Below, in pieces: positions 25,768 to 38,004 of a DNA stretch of 64,000 nucleotides. The notes below the pieces were generated by a model, which had not been told where the DNA came from, made no database searches, and saw nothing but the letters and a program-made list of their open reading frames with translations. Origin of the DNA: Lophius americanus (taxonomy: Eukaryota > Chordata > Actinopteri > Lophiiformes > Lophiidae); the NCBI GenBank assembly GCA_037951165.1, contig JBBDHG010000028.1:9866001-9930000 (forward strand). Reading direction: 5' to 3'. Every line of letters begins with the position of its first letter. Positions within the stretch are counted from its first letter, which is position 1. Both the position numbers and the translations under genes were made by a program.

Positions 25768-26990
25768 ATTACTCAAAAATATAAAGGGAACACTTAAATC
25801 ACGCATCACAGATCTGGATAAATGAAATATTCCGGTTGAAAATCTTTATTGATTACATTGTGTAATTTCTGGAGAACAAAATAACGTAAGAACAATCAAT
25901 GGAAACTAAAATCAACCGATTAACCCATTGAAGACTGGATTCAGAATCATACTCACAATCAAATCCCAGGCTGATCCAACATTTGTGAATTTCCTCAAGA
26001 CAACTCATAATGTGGCTCAGTAGTTTGTATGGCCTCCCTACAACGTCTGGGTATGCTCCTGATGAGACGACGGATGGTGTTCTGGGGGATCTCCCCTCAG
26101 ACCTGGATCAGGGCATCAGTCAGCTCCTGGACAGTCTGCGGTGCAACGTAGCGGTGGTTGCTGAAATGATTCATGATGTCCCAGAGGAGCTTGATTGGAT
26201 TCAGGTCTGGGAAACGGGCGCGCCAGTCAATAACATCAATGCCTTCGTCATCCAGGAACCACTGACACTCCAGCCCCATGAGGCCGGCCATTGTCATGCA
26301 CCAGTAGGAACCCAGGGTCCACTGCACCAGCATACGGTCTGACAATGGGTCTAAGAAAACCTCATCCTGGTACCTAACAGCAGTCAGGATACCCCTGGTT
26401 AGCACGTGGTGGTCTGGGCGGCCCTACAAGGAAATGCCTTCCCAGATCATCACTGATCTATCGCCAAACTATTCATGCTAGAGGATGTTTCAGGCAGCAG
26501 AATGTTCTCCACAGCGTCTCCAGACTCTCTCACGTCTGTGAAATGTTCACTGCCTCTCGTCTGTGAAGAGAACATGGCACCAATTGCGAATCTACCAATT
26601 CTGGAATTCTCTGGCAAATGCCAATCAGAGCTGTGAGCACAGGCCCGACTTGTGGACGTCAGGCCCTCATGCCATCTTCATGGAGTCTGTTTCTGAAAGT
26701 TTGGGCAGAAACATGCACAAGAGTGGCCTGCTGTAGGTCATTTTGTAGGGCTCTATCAGCGCTCCTGTTTCTCCTTGCACAAAGATGGGTTGTTGCCTTC
26801 CTAAAGCCCCGTCCACCTCTCCTGGTGTACTGGCCTGTCTCCTGGTAACTTAAATTAACTTAAATTCTGTCCACATGAAAGCCTCAGTCTGCCATAACTT
26901 CCCCATACAATGTTGGGCCCATCTCAAAAATGCCCCTTTCACAGGATTTGGACTGAAGATGTGGAGGTAGTTTTGATCAAAGCCTCATTA
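25768..26990 (-). mobile_element. Tc1-like transposon with decayed minus-strand transposase
   Basis: The left boundary carries the terminal-repeat phrase CTCAAAAATATAAAGGGAAC followed by ACTT. On the minus strand the frame 26405-26097 reads ...SDRMLVQWTLGSYWC, then QWFLDDEGIDVIDW, then PDLNPIKLLWDIM and APQTVQELTDALIQV, the C-terminal half of a Tc1 DDE transposase. The final catalytic glutamate of the usual NPIE motif is a lysine here, and the first half (26420-26850) is broken by stops. The right terminal repeat was not found. It is therefore inactive and probably truncated. The end phrase is shared with the small palindromic element at 63630-63778. Confidence 0.8.
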
Positions 26991-27002
26991 GACAGTTTAT
27001 CT

Positions 27003-27075
27003 AATAATAATAATTATTATTATTATTTTTATTTATAACGCACTTTACATTTGGATCAAATCTCAAAGTGCTCCA
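27003..27075 (+). repeat. (AAT)n plus TTTATAACGCACTTTACATT repeat
   Basis: An AT trinucleotide tract is followed by ATTTATAACGCACTTTACAT, TTGGATCAAATC and TCAAAGTGC. Parallel copies are at 31325-31400, 41985-42030 and 51058-51118, so this is a dispersed repeat end, probably LINE- or SINE-derived. Confidence 0.6.
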
Positions 27076-27854
27076 TTTATCACACAGAGGAGACTTGTCA
27101 CATGCAAGTCACCGATCACATGAAGCCATATGTGGGTATGTCAGGTTTCTGATTGAAGGAGGTTTATTTTTCTGTACAGTCTCAACATTAGGTCTCCTTT
27201 TATCTCTGCTACCTCTACCGAAGAAACTCTTAAGTTATATAATGTTTTTTACTCACAAAGCTAACTTGTTGCAACACGTTCATGTACTTGGTTAGCCAGT
27301 GATGATGACTGATGTCCCCATGTGAGGGTGGGTTGGCCTGACCAGGATTGAGAAACATGTAGCACACACAGATAGTGACAAGCTCAATGGAGTTAGTATA
27401 AAAATAAATGTTTTTGTTGGTTATTCAGTGAAGTTTTAATTTCCTGAATTATATTGTAGCCTGGTTCGCTTTGTGGATTTACATCTTCCCATGGCCCGGT
27501 TCTATTTTGTCGGTAAGGTTGCATGTAGTGGCTGTGGGCCGTGAATTTAAAGTCACCAAATCATGAATACTGTATGCTTTGGACGAAGGAGGCCTCAAAT
27601 GGACACAACATAAAAACTGTCGCCCGAGTGGCCACACGACATAAGATGGGTTTGATGGACTTCATTGATTTGAGCTAGGTGTGCTAACCATTACGCCACT
27701 TTGCTATCATGCGAGAAATACTTTTCTCTGTAGGGTTATATCCCTGAAAAGTTGGGGATATAATGTCATCACCACATCCAACGCCTTGCCCGCCACAGAT
27801 CCTTTGTCCTCTCAAAACCATTTGATGGCTAATTTTAAATTGTTTTACCAACAT
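27076..27854. other. Intergenic DNA with a minor tRNA-like fragment
   Basis: The phrase GTGCTAACCATTACGCC near 27679-27695 resembles the B-box part of a tRNA-derived SINE, but nothing else of such an element is visible. Near 27731-27762, ATATCCCTGAAAAGTTGGGG and ATATAATG look like fused family A ends. Confidence 0.4.
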
Positions 27855-28175
27855 AGACATTAGAGCGAGGATAAACTGTGTGATTTTCTACTATCAGAAA
27901 TATGCAAATGATGTGAAGATCATTTGCATATTTCTGATAGTTAGGAGGAGCTTTATTTTCAAAGGTTTTCTGGCCATCGTTTCTCAACCGTTAGAACGAT
28001 TTAGTCCAAATTTGGTGTATGTGAAACAACTCGAGATTGATCTTGTAAATACCATATTTAACTCTAACAGATCATATTTTGCTTATTAGACAGAACTTTT
28101 TTGTTCAAACCACTACTTTTTGGACATAAATTCACATTTAAGGGTGGATTTGGGGGTTTTCAGGGGTACACAGGC
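27855..28175 (-). repeat. Family A repeat, copy 9 (reverse), with perfect hairpin
   Basis: Read in reverse, this contains the usual AAATTTGGACTAAATCG and AGCTCCTCC phrases and ends toward CCCCCAAATCC at about 28150. At 27890-27941 the sequence ACTATCAGAAATATGCAAAT... is followed after a 6-base loop by its exact 23-base inverse. That 23-bp segment is normally single in this family (for example near 35385-35405), so the hairpin is an inverted duplication within the repeat. Confidence 0.7.
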
Positions 28176-30055
28176 CAGACCTATTTCTGTCTAATATGTG
28201 GGTGCATAATTACATAGAAAATTTGTTGATGTAGGTAAAGTGATCTGCTGAAATTCATAAGCTTGCCACTCAAAGTGGGAGCAGAGCAATCTCAAAAAAA
28301 CATCCCTTCCACAATATTGTTCAATATAGCTGCCTCAATGGATCACATTCTAAATTATGAAGAAATTCTATTTTACTTTGAATTCATCGGACATTGATTT
28401 TTTTGAAAAGGCTAATTTCACCCGTGTATGACTGTGATTGTGGTCCTTTTCAGATTAAGACCCATCAAAGTGTTCTAATGTCACACACCTTCAAGCCTCA
28501 TGCTTCAACATATAATGAAAATGATATTTCAAAAAGTATTTGCAAATTTGAAAGTGCTGTTTGAGCTGACGATTTCTTCTCTGGGTAGTGAATAGCGTTT
28601 AGTAAACATTTATGGCATCCCGTGAAAAGTAATCCGAGTCCAAATTTAAGAATGCCGGCAGCAGTTGTAAAATGACCGGCCGGAGGAGGGGTCAGTGGTA
28701 ATAAAAAATAAAACATGATCCCAAAAAAGAGATATCAGGAATGTTATCCATTTGATAGAAGTGATAAGGTCAATGATAATGATGTCGCTGATAACGGATA
28801 CTGCCACCATCGAAACACAACTTGCTCCATTTCATCAAAAACTACTTATAGACACTTTATCTAACTACATTTATAGAACCAATTACCAGGCCCCAATCCT
28901 GGGATGAAATACTGTTTTAAATGCAGATATTTAATTCACATAAATTGATGTGCGTCTTCATTCGTAATCGGACGAATGTGTCAGACCTCAGCCCCTACAT
29001 ATGTTGGAGTGACTGAAAATATGTGAGACATTCATCAGTCATGTAGAGTTTGCATATACCTAAAGTTAAACACTTTGACTGCCAGAAACTATAGGCCAAA
29101 TCGGTGTCACTTGATAGTACAGTGAAACTTGTTATGAAGCCAAACATTAATCTGGGTATGCTATCCTAACGTCCTCATTTTGGGTGGTGTCGTAACAAAC
29201 AGCCCTTGACAGGACAATAATGTGGAGGCATTCAGGCTATTTACAGAGGCATGCCATGAAAGTTTGTCCATGCAGACAGGTGTGTAAAAGGCAAGTAGTA
29301 GCAGATTATGCTCTTAGTGACTTACGTAATGTAAAAAGATTGGGATCAATTTTAGTAATACGTTATTCTCATACTCTGAAAATGGCTGTTTAGAATTTAA
29401 GGATCTGGGTCCGTGTTTAAAATAAAAGGTTTATATGCTTGATAATTTAATGCAGCTGTTATTGAGTCAGAATGGATGCTTCTCTTAAGTTGTATGTATT
29501 TCATGTTGTAAAAATATTGTCTATGTCATTAACACTTTTAAGAATCGCTTCATAAGCAAGCATGAAAACTCAATCCCCCAACACGGATGTGTTTCATTGA
29601 AGGGAGTCCGACAAAAAGTTAATGTTTAACTACCAAATATGTTTCCAAGTTCACAGACCCCCCAGCTTGAAAAACTCTATTTCAATGTTTATCGTAGCAG
29701 AATAATTTAGCAGAATGACATAATACATCTCCTAAAAATGTAGAAATAGCTCAATGAGAAAAAAATATTATGATGAGATACACACTAAATAAATTGAATT
29801 CTGTCCAGTTGTTTTTGAGGAGATGTGTGTGCACTACACACTGTAACGTACAGGCCAACAAGGTCAACCATTTATGCATATTTTGAAGAGGCGATACATT
29901 TCAAAAGGCCCCTCTCCAGTATGTGGGAGGTCTGTACATAGTTTTGTCAACAGTTGAGCAAAACCCTTGAAACCATCATCGGAGACATATCTGGCCTGCA
30001 AATATTGGCCAGCAATGGGCTAATCAGAGACATTAAAAAGACAACTATTTACAAT
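28176..30055. other. Intergenic DNA, no gene recognised
   Basis: AT-rich. It includes a fragment near 29797-29830 (TTCTGTCCAGTTGTTTTTGA) of the module seen at 14690-15050. No exon support. Confidence 0.45.
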
Positions 30056-30059
30056 GATC

Positions 30060-30570
30060 CGCCATAACAGTAATTACACCTGCTTAATATTGTGTAGTAC
30101 CTTGTTTTGCCGCCAAGAAAAGCTCTGCGACGCACTGTGTTCTGACACATTTCTATCACTCTAGTTTTAATGCTGATATGGCCACTGTTAGCTCTATCAG
30201 TGTTGGACAGGGGTCAGCATCAACTCTCTGACCGCTCTGCATCTACGCAGACCCATATGTAGAAAGATGCAATGTACTGTGTTCTGCCACCTTTTAACAG
30301 AACAAGCACTAACTTTATGCTACAGAAGCCCGTCTGTGGGCTAGTAAAAGACAGCCTAGCATTATCTCCCGACACAAATCAATCAGCCTTAGACAACCAT
30401 TACCCTGTCACCAGTTGTTCTTTCCTATACCACTTTTGGTAGGTACAACAGACTGCAAGCCATGAACTCTTGACCTGCCCCTTCAGATCAACTTGGAGTA
30501 CCAAATGCTGCCCCACCCACTGACAGGTGCCGTAGTAGATATAATGCTATGGCTGATCGGTATATGCATA
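30060..30570 (-). mobile_element. Deleted Tc1-like element, CACTGATCAGCC family
   Basis: The left part reads GCCATAACAGTAATTACACC, TGCTTAATATTGTGTAG and TTTTGCCGCCAAGAAAAGC. The middle keeps GACAGGGGTCAGCATC and ACGCAGACCCATATG. The right end is CCACTGACAGGTGCCG followed by ATGCTATGGCTGATCGG. These are the transposase and terminal regions of the same family as 11823-12320, with internal deletions. There is no coding capacity. Confidence 0.8.
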
Positions 30571-31139
30571 AAAATATATTACTTAATCGGTGTAAAATTC
30601 CTGCCATGTCATGTATCATTTCATGTCCTTATGTATGATATATGAAATATAAATGTGTAGCATGCCGTTGATGCTTGTGTAGGATTTCAGGGGTATGCAA
30701 CACATGTGTGGCATTGGGTTCAAGAGTGTGATTTAATTAAAAATGCCATTGCCTGGTGCATAGTATGGGACACACCTGCTCTCATTAACAGGGATCAGGA
30801 TGGGAACATGTGCCTTTGGTTTTTTCTAAAGAAGGCTATAAAGTTTCTTCTCTTGTTCTACTAATAACAGTATGACAAATCCTTTGTACAGAACAATCAA
30901 CTGCTGTTTGAACCTGTCAGGGATGCCAACAGAGGAGCACATTTTCAGCATTACACCAGGCCTTTTGTTGGGATATAAAAATCTATAAATGTAACAGACC
31001 ATAAACCAGTTTAGTAAGAACAGGTCAAGTAATGTAAGAAAAGGAACATGAAAACATGAAAACATGGTTGAAAACATAAACTCCTTGGTGGCGGTAACAA
31101 TAGGAGTATAGTATATACTTGAAACAAATTACACTGTTA
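30571..31139. other. Intergenic DNA, no gene supported
   Basis: A minus-strand frame at 31077-30826 contains hydrophobic residues but no recognised family motif or splice site. Confidence 0.45.
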
Positions 31140-31870
31140 TCCCCCCAAAAAAAAATTCTGAGCTCAATATTAAAACAAGACAGATTTTCGTGTGTCAATT
31201 AATTTCAGCTAAATTTACACACAACCGAACTGATGGCTCTGAAGTTACCGACGAGAAACTTTCCACAAAAAACTTTCCCTAATGAATGAAATATGAACTA
31301 CTTTAATCAAAGAAAGAAAGAAGCATTGTAATAATAATCATAATAATAATACATTTAATTTATTATGCACTTTACATTTGGATCAAATTTTAAAGTGCTA
31401 ACATTGTGTGTTCTGTAGAGTCCTATGAGCCAATTTCGACATAACTGTACATATGTTCGCAAAGTAACTGCCAAAAAAATGGGGGGGTTTTCACACAAAA
31501 AACACACTGGTCATTGAAATGGGAACATTATTGTGTGAATAATAATAAAATATGAAAAATTCCAGATAGATAGTGCCTAATATATGAGTATATATAATAT
31601 ATATATGTATTTTTACTAAATTGGACCAAAGGTTATGAGCTTAAAAACATAAAACAATGTTTTTCATACAAAAGTTCTCGGTAGTTAGTAAAATATACCA
31701 TTTACAGGACAGCCCTCCTTGAATGGATTCATATACATGTAAATTTTGACTAAATCGTACTAACAGTTGAGAAATGATGGCGAGATCACTGATTTTTGGA
31801 GATGAAGCTGCCCCTAGTTGATGAAAATGCAACTGACCTTCCCATAAGCCTATTTTGTTACATTGCAATT
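31140..31870 (+). repeat. Family A repeat, copy 10, with a nested repeat
   Basis: It begins in the 5' module (TTCTGAGCTCAATATTAAAA, CAAGACAGATTTTCGTG), passes internal units (TTTACTAAATTGGACC) and ends in the terminal module (CTGCCCCTAGTTGATG, ACCTTCCCATAAGC). It is interrupted at 31325-31400 by the AACGCACTTTACATT-type repeat, so that repeat inserted after this copy existed. Confidence 0.65.
31325..31400 (+). repeat. Nested TTTATTATGCACTTTACATT repeat
   Basis: (AAT)n then ACATTTAATTTATTATGCAC, TTTACATTTGGATCAAATTT and TAAAGTGC. Same family as 27003-27075, placed inside family A copy 10. Confidence 0.6.
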
Positions 31871-33777
31871 CAAACATTTTAACTATTATTATTATTTGTT
31901 GATGAAAAAAATTAGTTCATTAATTTGATGATGATTTCAAATGCAGAAATAGCCTTTTTCCAACTAAAACAAAATCATGAAAAATCGGTACATTATTTAA
32001 GACCTTTGTGAACCACTAATCGAACTTCATTTCAATTTGTTCTTGACACACCTAGTTTTTCTCACACCAACCTGTCAATATTTGCTGTCTGAAATTTGTT
32101 ATTTAAACAACCAGACTAAAAGCTGTACAGTCCAACTGATTTGACTTAAGATGATAAGGGTTAGTTTTATAACTGCTTCCAAAGTTTCCCATGTTTGCCA
32201 GGTCGCCATGTCGCAAACTTTTTTGCCACTCAGTCTGACTGAGGGTGAATTCAAGAAGAAAGTAGCATGACTATAAACCCTATGGTGGAAGGTAAAGATG
32301 AATAGGCCATTGTCAATCAAATTCACTTCATTCCTTAACAACTTCCTCTTTTGTTTTGTCGCCTGCATCATTTTCCTATGAGGCTTAAGGAATTGTATCC
32401 GTAATAAAAATGAGATATGGATTGATTGATTGAATGGCGTGGTTTCAAATTTGTAAAACATTTTGGGGTAGTTATCACTAGGGAAGAAGCGCGGCCATCC
32501 ACTTACAGGGAAATTGGTGATTTAGTCACTGTCCCTTACGGCCAGATTCTTTCCTGAACACCATATTGCTCCCAAAAGCTGCACCATTAGTTTGCAAAAG
32601 GAAATCGATTAAGCCTGTAAAACTTGAACCATGAAAAAATAAACAGAAAATTTTAATGCTTGCAACTGGTGTTTTTATTTAAATCTCTTGCAAATTAAAA
32701 AAAAAACAATTACTAAAAAATTACAATGCCAGTTTGTATTTTTGTATTTTCTTTTATGGGCAATTTATCTGCGACATTGTGTTTTTTTGAAACAGACAAA
32801 AGCATACAGATCACAACCCTTTGGAGCCTTTAAACTCTTACACCTTATCAAACTTATCAAACTTATCAAACCTGGTCTACAACTGCTTTATTTTTCATTG
32901 TGGTAGCAGAGACAACCGTTACATTTAGACAAAGGCACAGCTTACGTTTAATACGCAACAATTTTAATGTTCTCCTTCCCATGACGTGAACTTGAACTTG
33001 TGGGGAAAAAAATAGCATGTGGGGTTACTGATAGTTGACAGCCAATGGGGTATATGGAATAGATAATAACACCTCAAAAATAGGCAGAAACCAGTGAAAA
33101 CATCGAAGCTATTATTTAATCAGAGACAAAAAAGTAATTTGGAAATCCAAAGCTGCTTAAAAAGTTCTTATTAATTCAACAGAACGTTTTGCATTCCTGA
33201 CACACATTTATTATTGCAATTTATCTCAATTAGAATGTACTATAATGTCTTCTAATCAAAACTTCTATCTTCAGTAAAAAAAGGAACAAACAAGAAAATA
33301 ATATGACTCATCTCCTGGACCAGCGGTTAAACAGAAGATACATGGTTTGGGAGTATTGTGACGCACATATATGTGCTCTGAAATGGGCAAATTATGACTT
33401 CCACAGCAGAATTTAGACACAGATATATTTTTGCTAGACGTAGCAAGGTTGGATACCTCTCAAACAAGAAATACACTTTAAATAATTTATAAGTTTCATA
33501 CAAAGGGCTTACTGTGTAATTCGTTATGCCATCTCTATAACTTCATATCAGTCACCCTTTGCCATTCACAGAAAAGGCCCCTAAAATACACACAAAGAAA
33601 TCTATATTTTTGTGGAGAAATGCCGTCCCTGCTCTGCGTAATCTTTAAAGCACAGTAACATATTAGCATGTAACTGATAATTATTCCAGACAACACACTC
33701 AGCATTAACAAAGTACGCATGGATGGATGCATGCATGGATGTTCTGTATCCAGTGAAACCTTCATTTTGGGTCCATG

Positions 33778-33809
<32 letters not shown>

Positions 33810-34954
33810 TAATGATAATAAAATTCTGTATTTTTAAGTTGTATAAAGCCAATTACATTTCCCCTCTCATTCCAGGGAGAAACAACATTCCAGTGCAAAT
33901 ACCTATGAAATTCCTACAGAGTGGAATGCTTAAGTGTGTAGACCTCTCCTTTTAAAACCAGTGAGGGTGAACCACCAACAATGATCTGCCTCAGCTTGTT
34001 ACAAGCATTGATGCAAAATACAGAGGGAGCAAAAACGGGAGTCTTTCTTCCTGTGTGTATTCAGAGTAAATGCAGCATGTCAAGGGGGGGGGGGGGATTT
34101 ATTACATCCCCAAAGAAAAACATTCTCCTGATGATGAAAACATGATTGGGCAGACTGGGTAGCCCAGCTTAACTTCTGCTCCACTGTCACAGTAATTACC
34201 CTTGAAGCCCTGTGGCATCCGTCCTCGGTGAAAAACACCACAGGAATAAAAAAAAAGAGCCATAAATATCCACAAAAGACGTATTTTGAGGCAAAGGGAT
34301 GTGACTTGGGAGAGCCCAGCTCCCTGTCCATCACTCGGAAGTGTTGTGAATGAATACAAAGGCCCCCAGAGTGAGACTTTGTGGGATTAGGACATTGCCA
34401 AGAGTCAATGCCAATGCCGTGTCGTCTTGCCAAGAATTAGGAAACAGACAAGAAAATACCCCCACATTTAGAAGAATATCTACAAAACTGCAACATGAAG
34501 GCCACATTCACAGATAGACAAAGCCACAGGGGATGTGGGAGTGCATTATGTTGCACTGATGCCACAAGGTCTGAGAGAGGTGGAAGATAGGCCTCGGCTT
34601 TATACTCCAAGACAAGGGGCAAAAAAAAGTCACTTTAGGGGGCAATGCAGTGGCTGTGTGTCTTATTCTATCATTCTGATCATCACTCTATCCACTGTTT
34701 ATTGCCAAGTGAAGAAAAGACACTCTTAGAAGCTTGATGAATTCCTTTATCTCCTTCCATAGGCTTTTTATGGCAATGCTAAATCACTGAATCAGTAAAG
34801 TCTTGAAAAGCAGTTTGGAAATGCCCGCTCATTGCATTTACGCATTCTATGACGAAAAAGCATTGAACAAAAAGGACTTTACCGCCATGATTGTTCAAAC
34901 TGTTTGACAATATCATGCTAGCTGTTGGCTCAGACTTTGTTCTCTTTGATAGTA
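31871..34954. other. Intergenic DNA, no gene recognised
   Basis: It holds a 9-bp tandem repeat (three copies of CTTATCAAA-type units at 32843-32870), an (AT)n run at 33779-33806 and a G tract at 34085-34096. Frames on the minus strand at 34080-34622 lie in slightly more GC-rich sequence but show no recognisable domain. Confidence 0.45.
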
Positions 34955-34957
34955 ATT

Positions 34958-35290
34958 TAATGGTCCAGTGTGTAAAATCTTAGGGGTATATAGGGGCATA
35001 TGTATATGTGAATAAATGGAATATAATATTCATAACTATGTTTTTATGTGTTTGTGTATTGTGTACTATTTGTTTAGAAAAAGCCATTTTCATCTACATG
35101 TAGTTGGTCCATGTGGAGGTCGCCATGTTCTTACAGACGGCTGGAGAAGGATTTTGAGTTTTAAATTGTTACACTTGTTTTGAAAAATGGAATATACCAC
35201 TGATTATTTAGAATAAGGAAAAGCACTATGCTGTCAAAACAAAGATGAAGAGCACCAGAACCGGCGCAAATCCTTTGTGTACGTTTTAAG
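34958..35290 (+). repeat. GGTCCAGTGTGTAAAAT-ended repeat, copy 1
   Basis: It begins AATGGTCCAGTGTGTAAAAT, followed by TTAGGGG and AATGGAATATAATATTCATA, and includes GGAGGTCGCCATGTTC. The phrase order matches a known kind of fish interspersed repeat. Its right end was not found before the family A copy at 35318. A second copy is at 36830-37430. Confidence 0.6.
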
Positions 35291-35317
35291 TTAAAAAAAC
35301 ATTCCATGCAACATTTT

Positions 35318-35640
35318 AATTTTTCAACTTTATAGATATATAACCTTAGTGTGAGGAAGAACTGGACTGAATATGGGAAAGGTCATTTGCATATTTCTGA
35401 TAGTAGGGGGAGCTTTATCTACAAAGGTTTTCGGGCCATAATTTCTCAAGAACGGGTCTGATTTAATCCAAATTTGGTGTATATGAATCAACTAGAGGAT
35501 ATCTTGTTAATATATCTTAGGCCAATATTCCATATTTGATCACCAGTGGGAGCTTTTCATGCAAATACAATTTTTTAGACAATTTTCAGAGTTCAATCAA
35601 GGGGATAGGGGCTTTTTGGGGATATAACCTTAAAGAAGAG
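35318..35640 (-). repeat. Family A repeat, copy 11 (reverse)
   Basis: Read in reverse it opens near 35633 with AAGGTTATATCCCCAAAAAG then CCCCTATCC. It then gives internal-unit text with CCAAATTTGGATTAAATCAG and closes with the terminal module (CCAGTTCTTCCTCACACTA) at about 35345. It is short, with one internal unit, and intact at the end that carries the TATATCCCC motif. Confidence 0.7.
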
Positions 35641-36599
35641 CGTGGGCCTAGTCAAAATTAATAATAATAACAATTATTATAATGTAATCGAAGTTTTATA
35701 ATCAGTGTGTATTGAGATTCTGGTTTCTCCTTTTTCTGCTTTGAGTGAAGGATTGGTCAGACAGGCTGACAAATGTTGTCAACAGTGATTGATGTACATT
35801 TCAACTTTAAAGAAACGTCCTGCTCTGAAGAAACAGTTAAATTCCTGTGTGAATGGGAATTAAAGATAAAATGACAGAGGTTAACCTGACTGAGGAATCA
35901 CAACCCTCTCCTGGGTCAAGCACACACCGGGCAGCTTTCCACAGATGAACACAAAGAGAGGGTCTTGTTCTGCGGCCCATGTGCAGGTCGGAGCTGGCAG
36001 GTAGGTGGGGAGTAATACGCCTCCCCAGAGACGCAGCACAGAGGACACACTGTTTCACCACAGCTAAAGCATGCACTGGAATGCAGTATGGGGAAGCAGA
36101 TAATGTTCAGCTCACCGCATACCTTCTTCAAAAATATCCATATCCCAGGAAAGCCCAAGCTTCCGTCTCACAGTTTGGTGGGAATTTGAAAATAAGGGTA
36201 GATGCAGAGCTTGACAGAAACACTCTGAAAAGAGGATTAGTTTTATAAGTCAGGTGGGTTAGGATTGAACCACATGTGGAAAGATGGGTAAGAGTTATAT
36301 ATTAAATTTAATATTGTTTCAAAATGGTCTTTTAAGTTTTCGTCATTTTAGGTATGCGCTTATTATCCCAAACCTGAGGATATGGGAAGAGGAGGAGCAG
36401 CAGGGAGGATGGAGATGGCCAAGTGAAAGCAGCGTAATGCACTTTAGGATCGGACTTCATTTCAGCAACTAAATTCATGGTTTAAATATTTTATAATCCT
36501 TTTCAAATTGCTCCTAATACAATCAAACTGAGCCTCGTCTCGGGTTTACATTTTTAACTATTTCTGATTTCTGTTCTGTTAATTTATTCATTATACATT

Positions 36600-36812
36600 A
36601 CATCCAGTTTTACACTGTACAACATAGTGAAATTATTTCTCTCAATTTTCCCCATCCCTGGGGCAGCAGTGGGCGGACCCTTTGAAGCACCCGGGTGCAT
36701 ATTGTGTTCAGGGTCTTGCTCAAGGACCCTACGACATGTAGAGCTTGAACTGCTACCTTCCAAACTTCTAATTGGGAGACGGCCGCTGTACCCACTGAGC
36801 TACAGCCGCCTT
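36600..36812 (+). repeat. SINE-like interspersed repeat with tRNA-like tail
   Basis: The order is ACATAGTGAAATTATTTCTC, CCCATCCCTGGGGCAGCAG, GGGTCTTGCTCAAGGACCCT and finally CCCACTGAGCTACAGCCGCC. The same start occurs at 8110-8220. The end resembles the recurrent CxGAGCTAC...GCC block of fish SINE/LINE-derived repeats. Confidence 0.6.
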
Positions 36813-36829
36813 CTGCTGGTGGTGTGTGG

Positions 36830-37430
36830 AGAGTCAGAGGTTCATTGTGGGTATTTAGGGGTATCTCTTTGAATAAATGGAAAATAATAAACGTACCTGT
36901 GAATTTGTGTACTTTTAGCTGAGAGTTAAAACAAATTCAAATGTTTGTTTAGATAAAGCACTTTTTTATCTCCAAGTTCGTACAGATGTATGGATGATGG
37001 AATTCTCAATTCAAGTTGAATAGTGTTTTGACGAACGGAGGACCATATGAATTATTTAGAACAAGAAAAAGCAACGGCGCGCCAAGCCTTACCATCACAG
37101 CAAACATGACTGATAAAGTTTTTAGATGTGGAAACCTCCAACAGCCCCGAGGATTTACAGTGATTCAGAGCACCTCATCCTCACCCGGACCTGACTCCTT
37201 CCACGAGATAGTAGGCTATCTCTCCTCGCAGGGAGCGATCACTCCGTATACCGTCTGTGGTCCTTCGTGTTGATTCAGCAGGTGAACTGGACGGACCTCA
37301 GTCCAGTTCACCTGCTGAACCCCGGTCAAATTTCCTCTGAGGTGGTGCTCCGGGTCAGCCCAGGAAAAAAGGTAAAGAAGCAGAGGAAGGGAGCTCAGAG
37401 CGCCCAAATTTTACACACTGGACCTTTAAT
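36830..37430 (+). repeat. GGTCCAGTGTGTAAAAT-ended repeat, copy 2
   Basis: The left part (GGGTATTTAGGGGTATCTC, TTTGAATAAATGGAAAATAA) parallels copy 1. The right end reads ATTTTACACACTGGACCTTT, the inverse of the left end of copy 1, so the family has terminal inverted repeats. The body is more GC-rich and holds a perfect hairpin at 37274-37319. Confidence 0.6.
37274..37319 (+). repeat. Perfect 19-bp hairpin
   Basis: Positions 37274-37292 (starting TTCAGCAGGTGAACTGG) are followed by the 8-base loop GGACCTCA and the exact inverse at 37301-37319. It lies inside the TIR-bearing repeat, so it is probably part of that element and not a gene signal. Confidence 0.9.
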
Positions 37431-38004
37431 TGCCGCTGATTCCCACAATTTGCTTCAGGATCAATAAAATATCCATCTAACTACCTTAAATGATTGACAC
37501 ATAGCATCTCTGATGTACTCACACCTGGGCACTATGGGGAACCACTCACATCTGGAAAGCCTGGATGAAAACTGATAGATCTGTATAACTGGGCAGACAG
37601 TGACTGACAATAAAATAACGACCCCAGAGTCACATGAGGGAAGGTTTGATAAGGGCAAGATGTATCGGGTTAGATCCAAGTGTGCAAAACACAGAGATTT
37701 GACTGGTAATACGGAGCAGTACTCTGGGCAGGAAGTGCACCACGATCGTAGAGAGCTCTATGTGCTTCCATTTGTCCAGGAGAACATGCAAAACACCACA
37801 AGTGCCATCTCAGGACACCTACCGAAGCTGGTGAAGGAAGAACGACCAAGAGGAAATCGATCAAAGACTTAACAGGCAGTATAAAGCTGCGATAAATGGA
37901 AGGGATAATAAATGGAGATCAAGGATCAAGGATAGAGATAGACATGGGCACCCAAGGCTCACTGAAGTGTGTGAGGAGTTTAGAATAGTCTGAGAAGCTC
38001 TCAC
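37431..38004. other. Intergenic DNA, possibly more Tc1-like remnant
   Basis: It directly precedes a recognisable Tc1-like fragment. A plus-strand frame at 37600-37872 reads through it, but no transposase motif was identified. Confidence 0.35.

Noticed and set aside
27890..27941. Rho-independent terminator
   Set aside because: The hairpin is AT-rich, sits in eukaryotic repeat DNA and has no associated gene.
34080..34433. 117-codon minus-strand frame as a host gene
   Set aside because: It starts in unremarkable sequence, ends in a G tract that gives a proline run, and has no motif or splice support.
36600..36812. tRNA gene because of the GAGCTAC...GCC end
   Set aside because: No cloverleaf, anticodon arm or A box can be formed. 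It matches a dispersed repeat also seen at 8110-8220.
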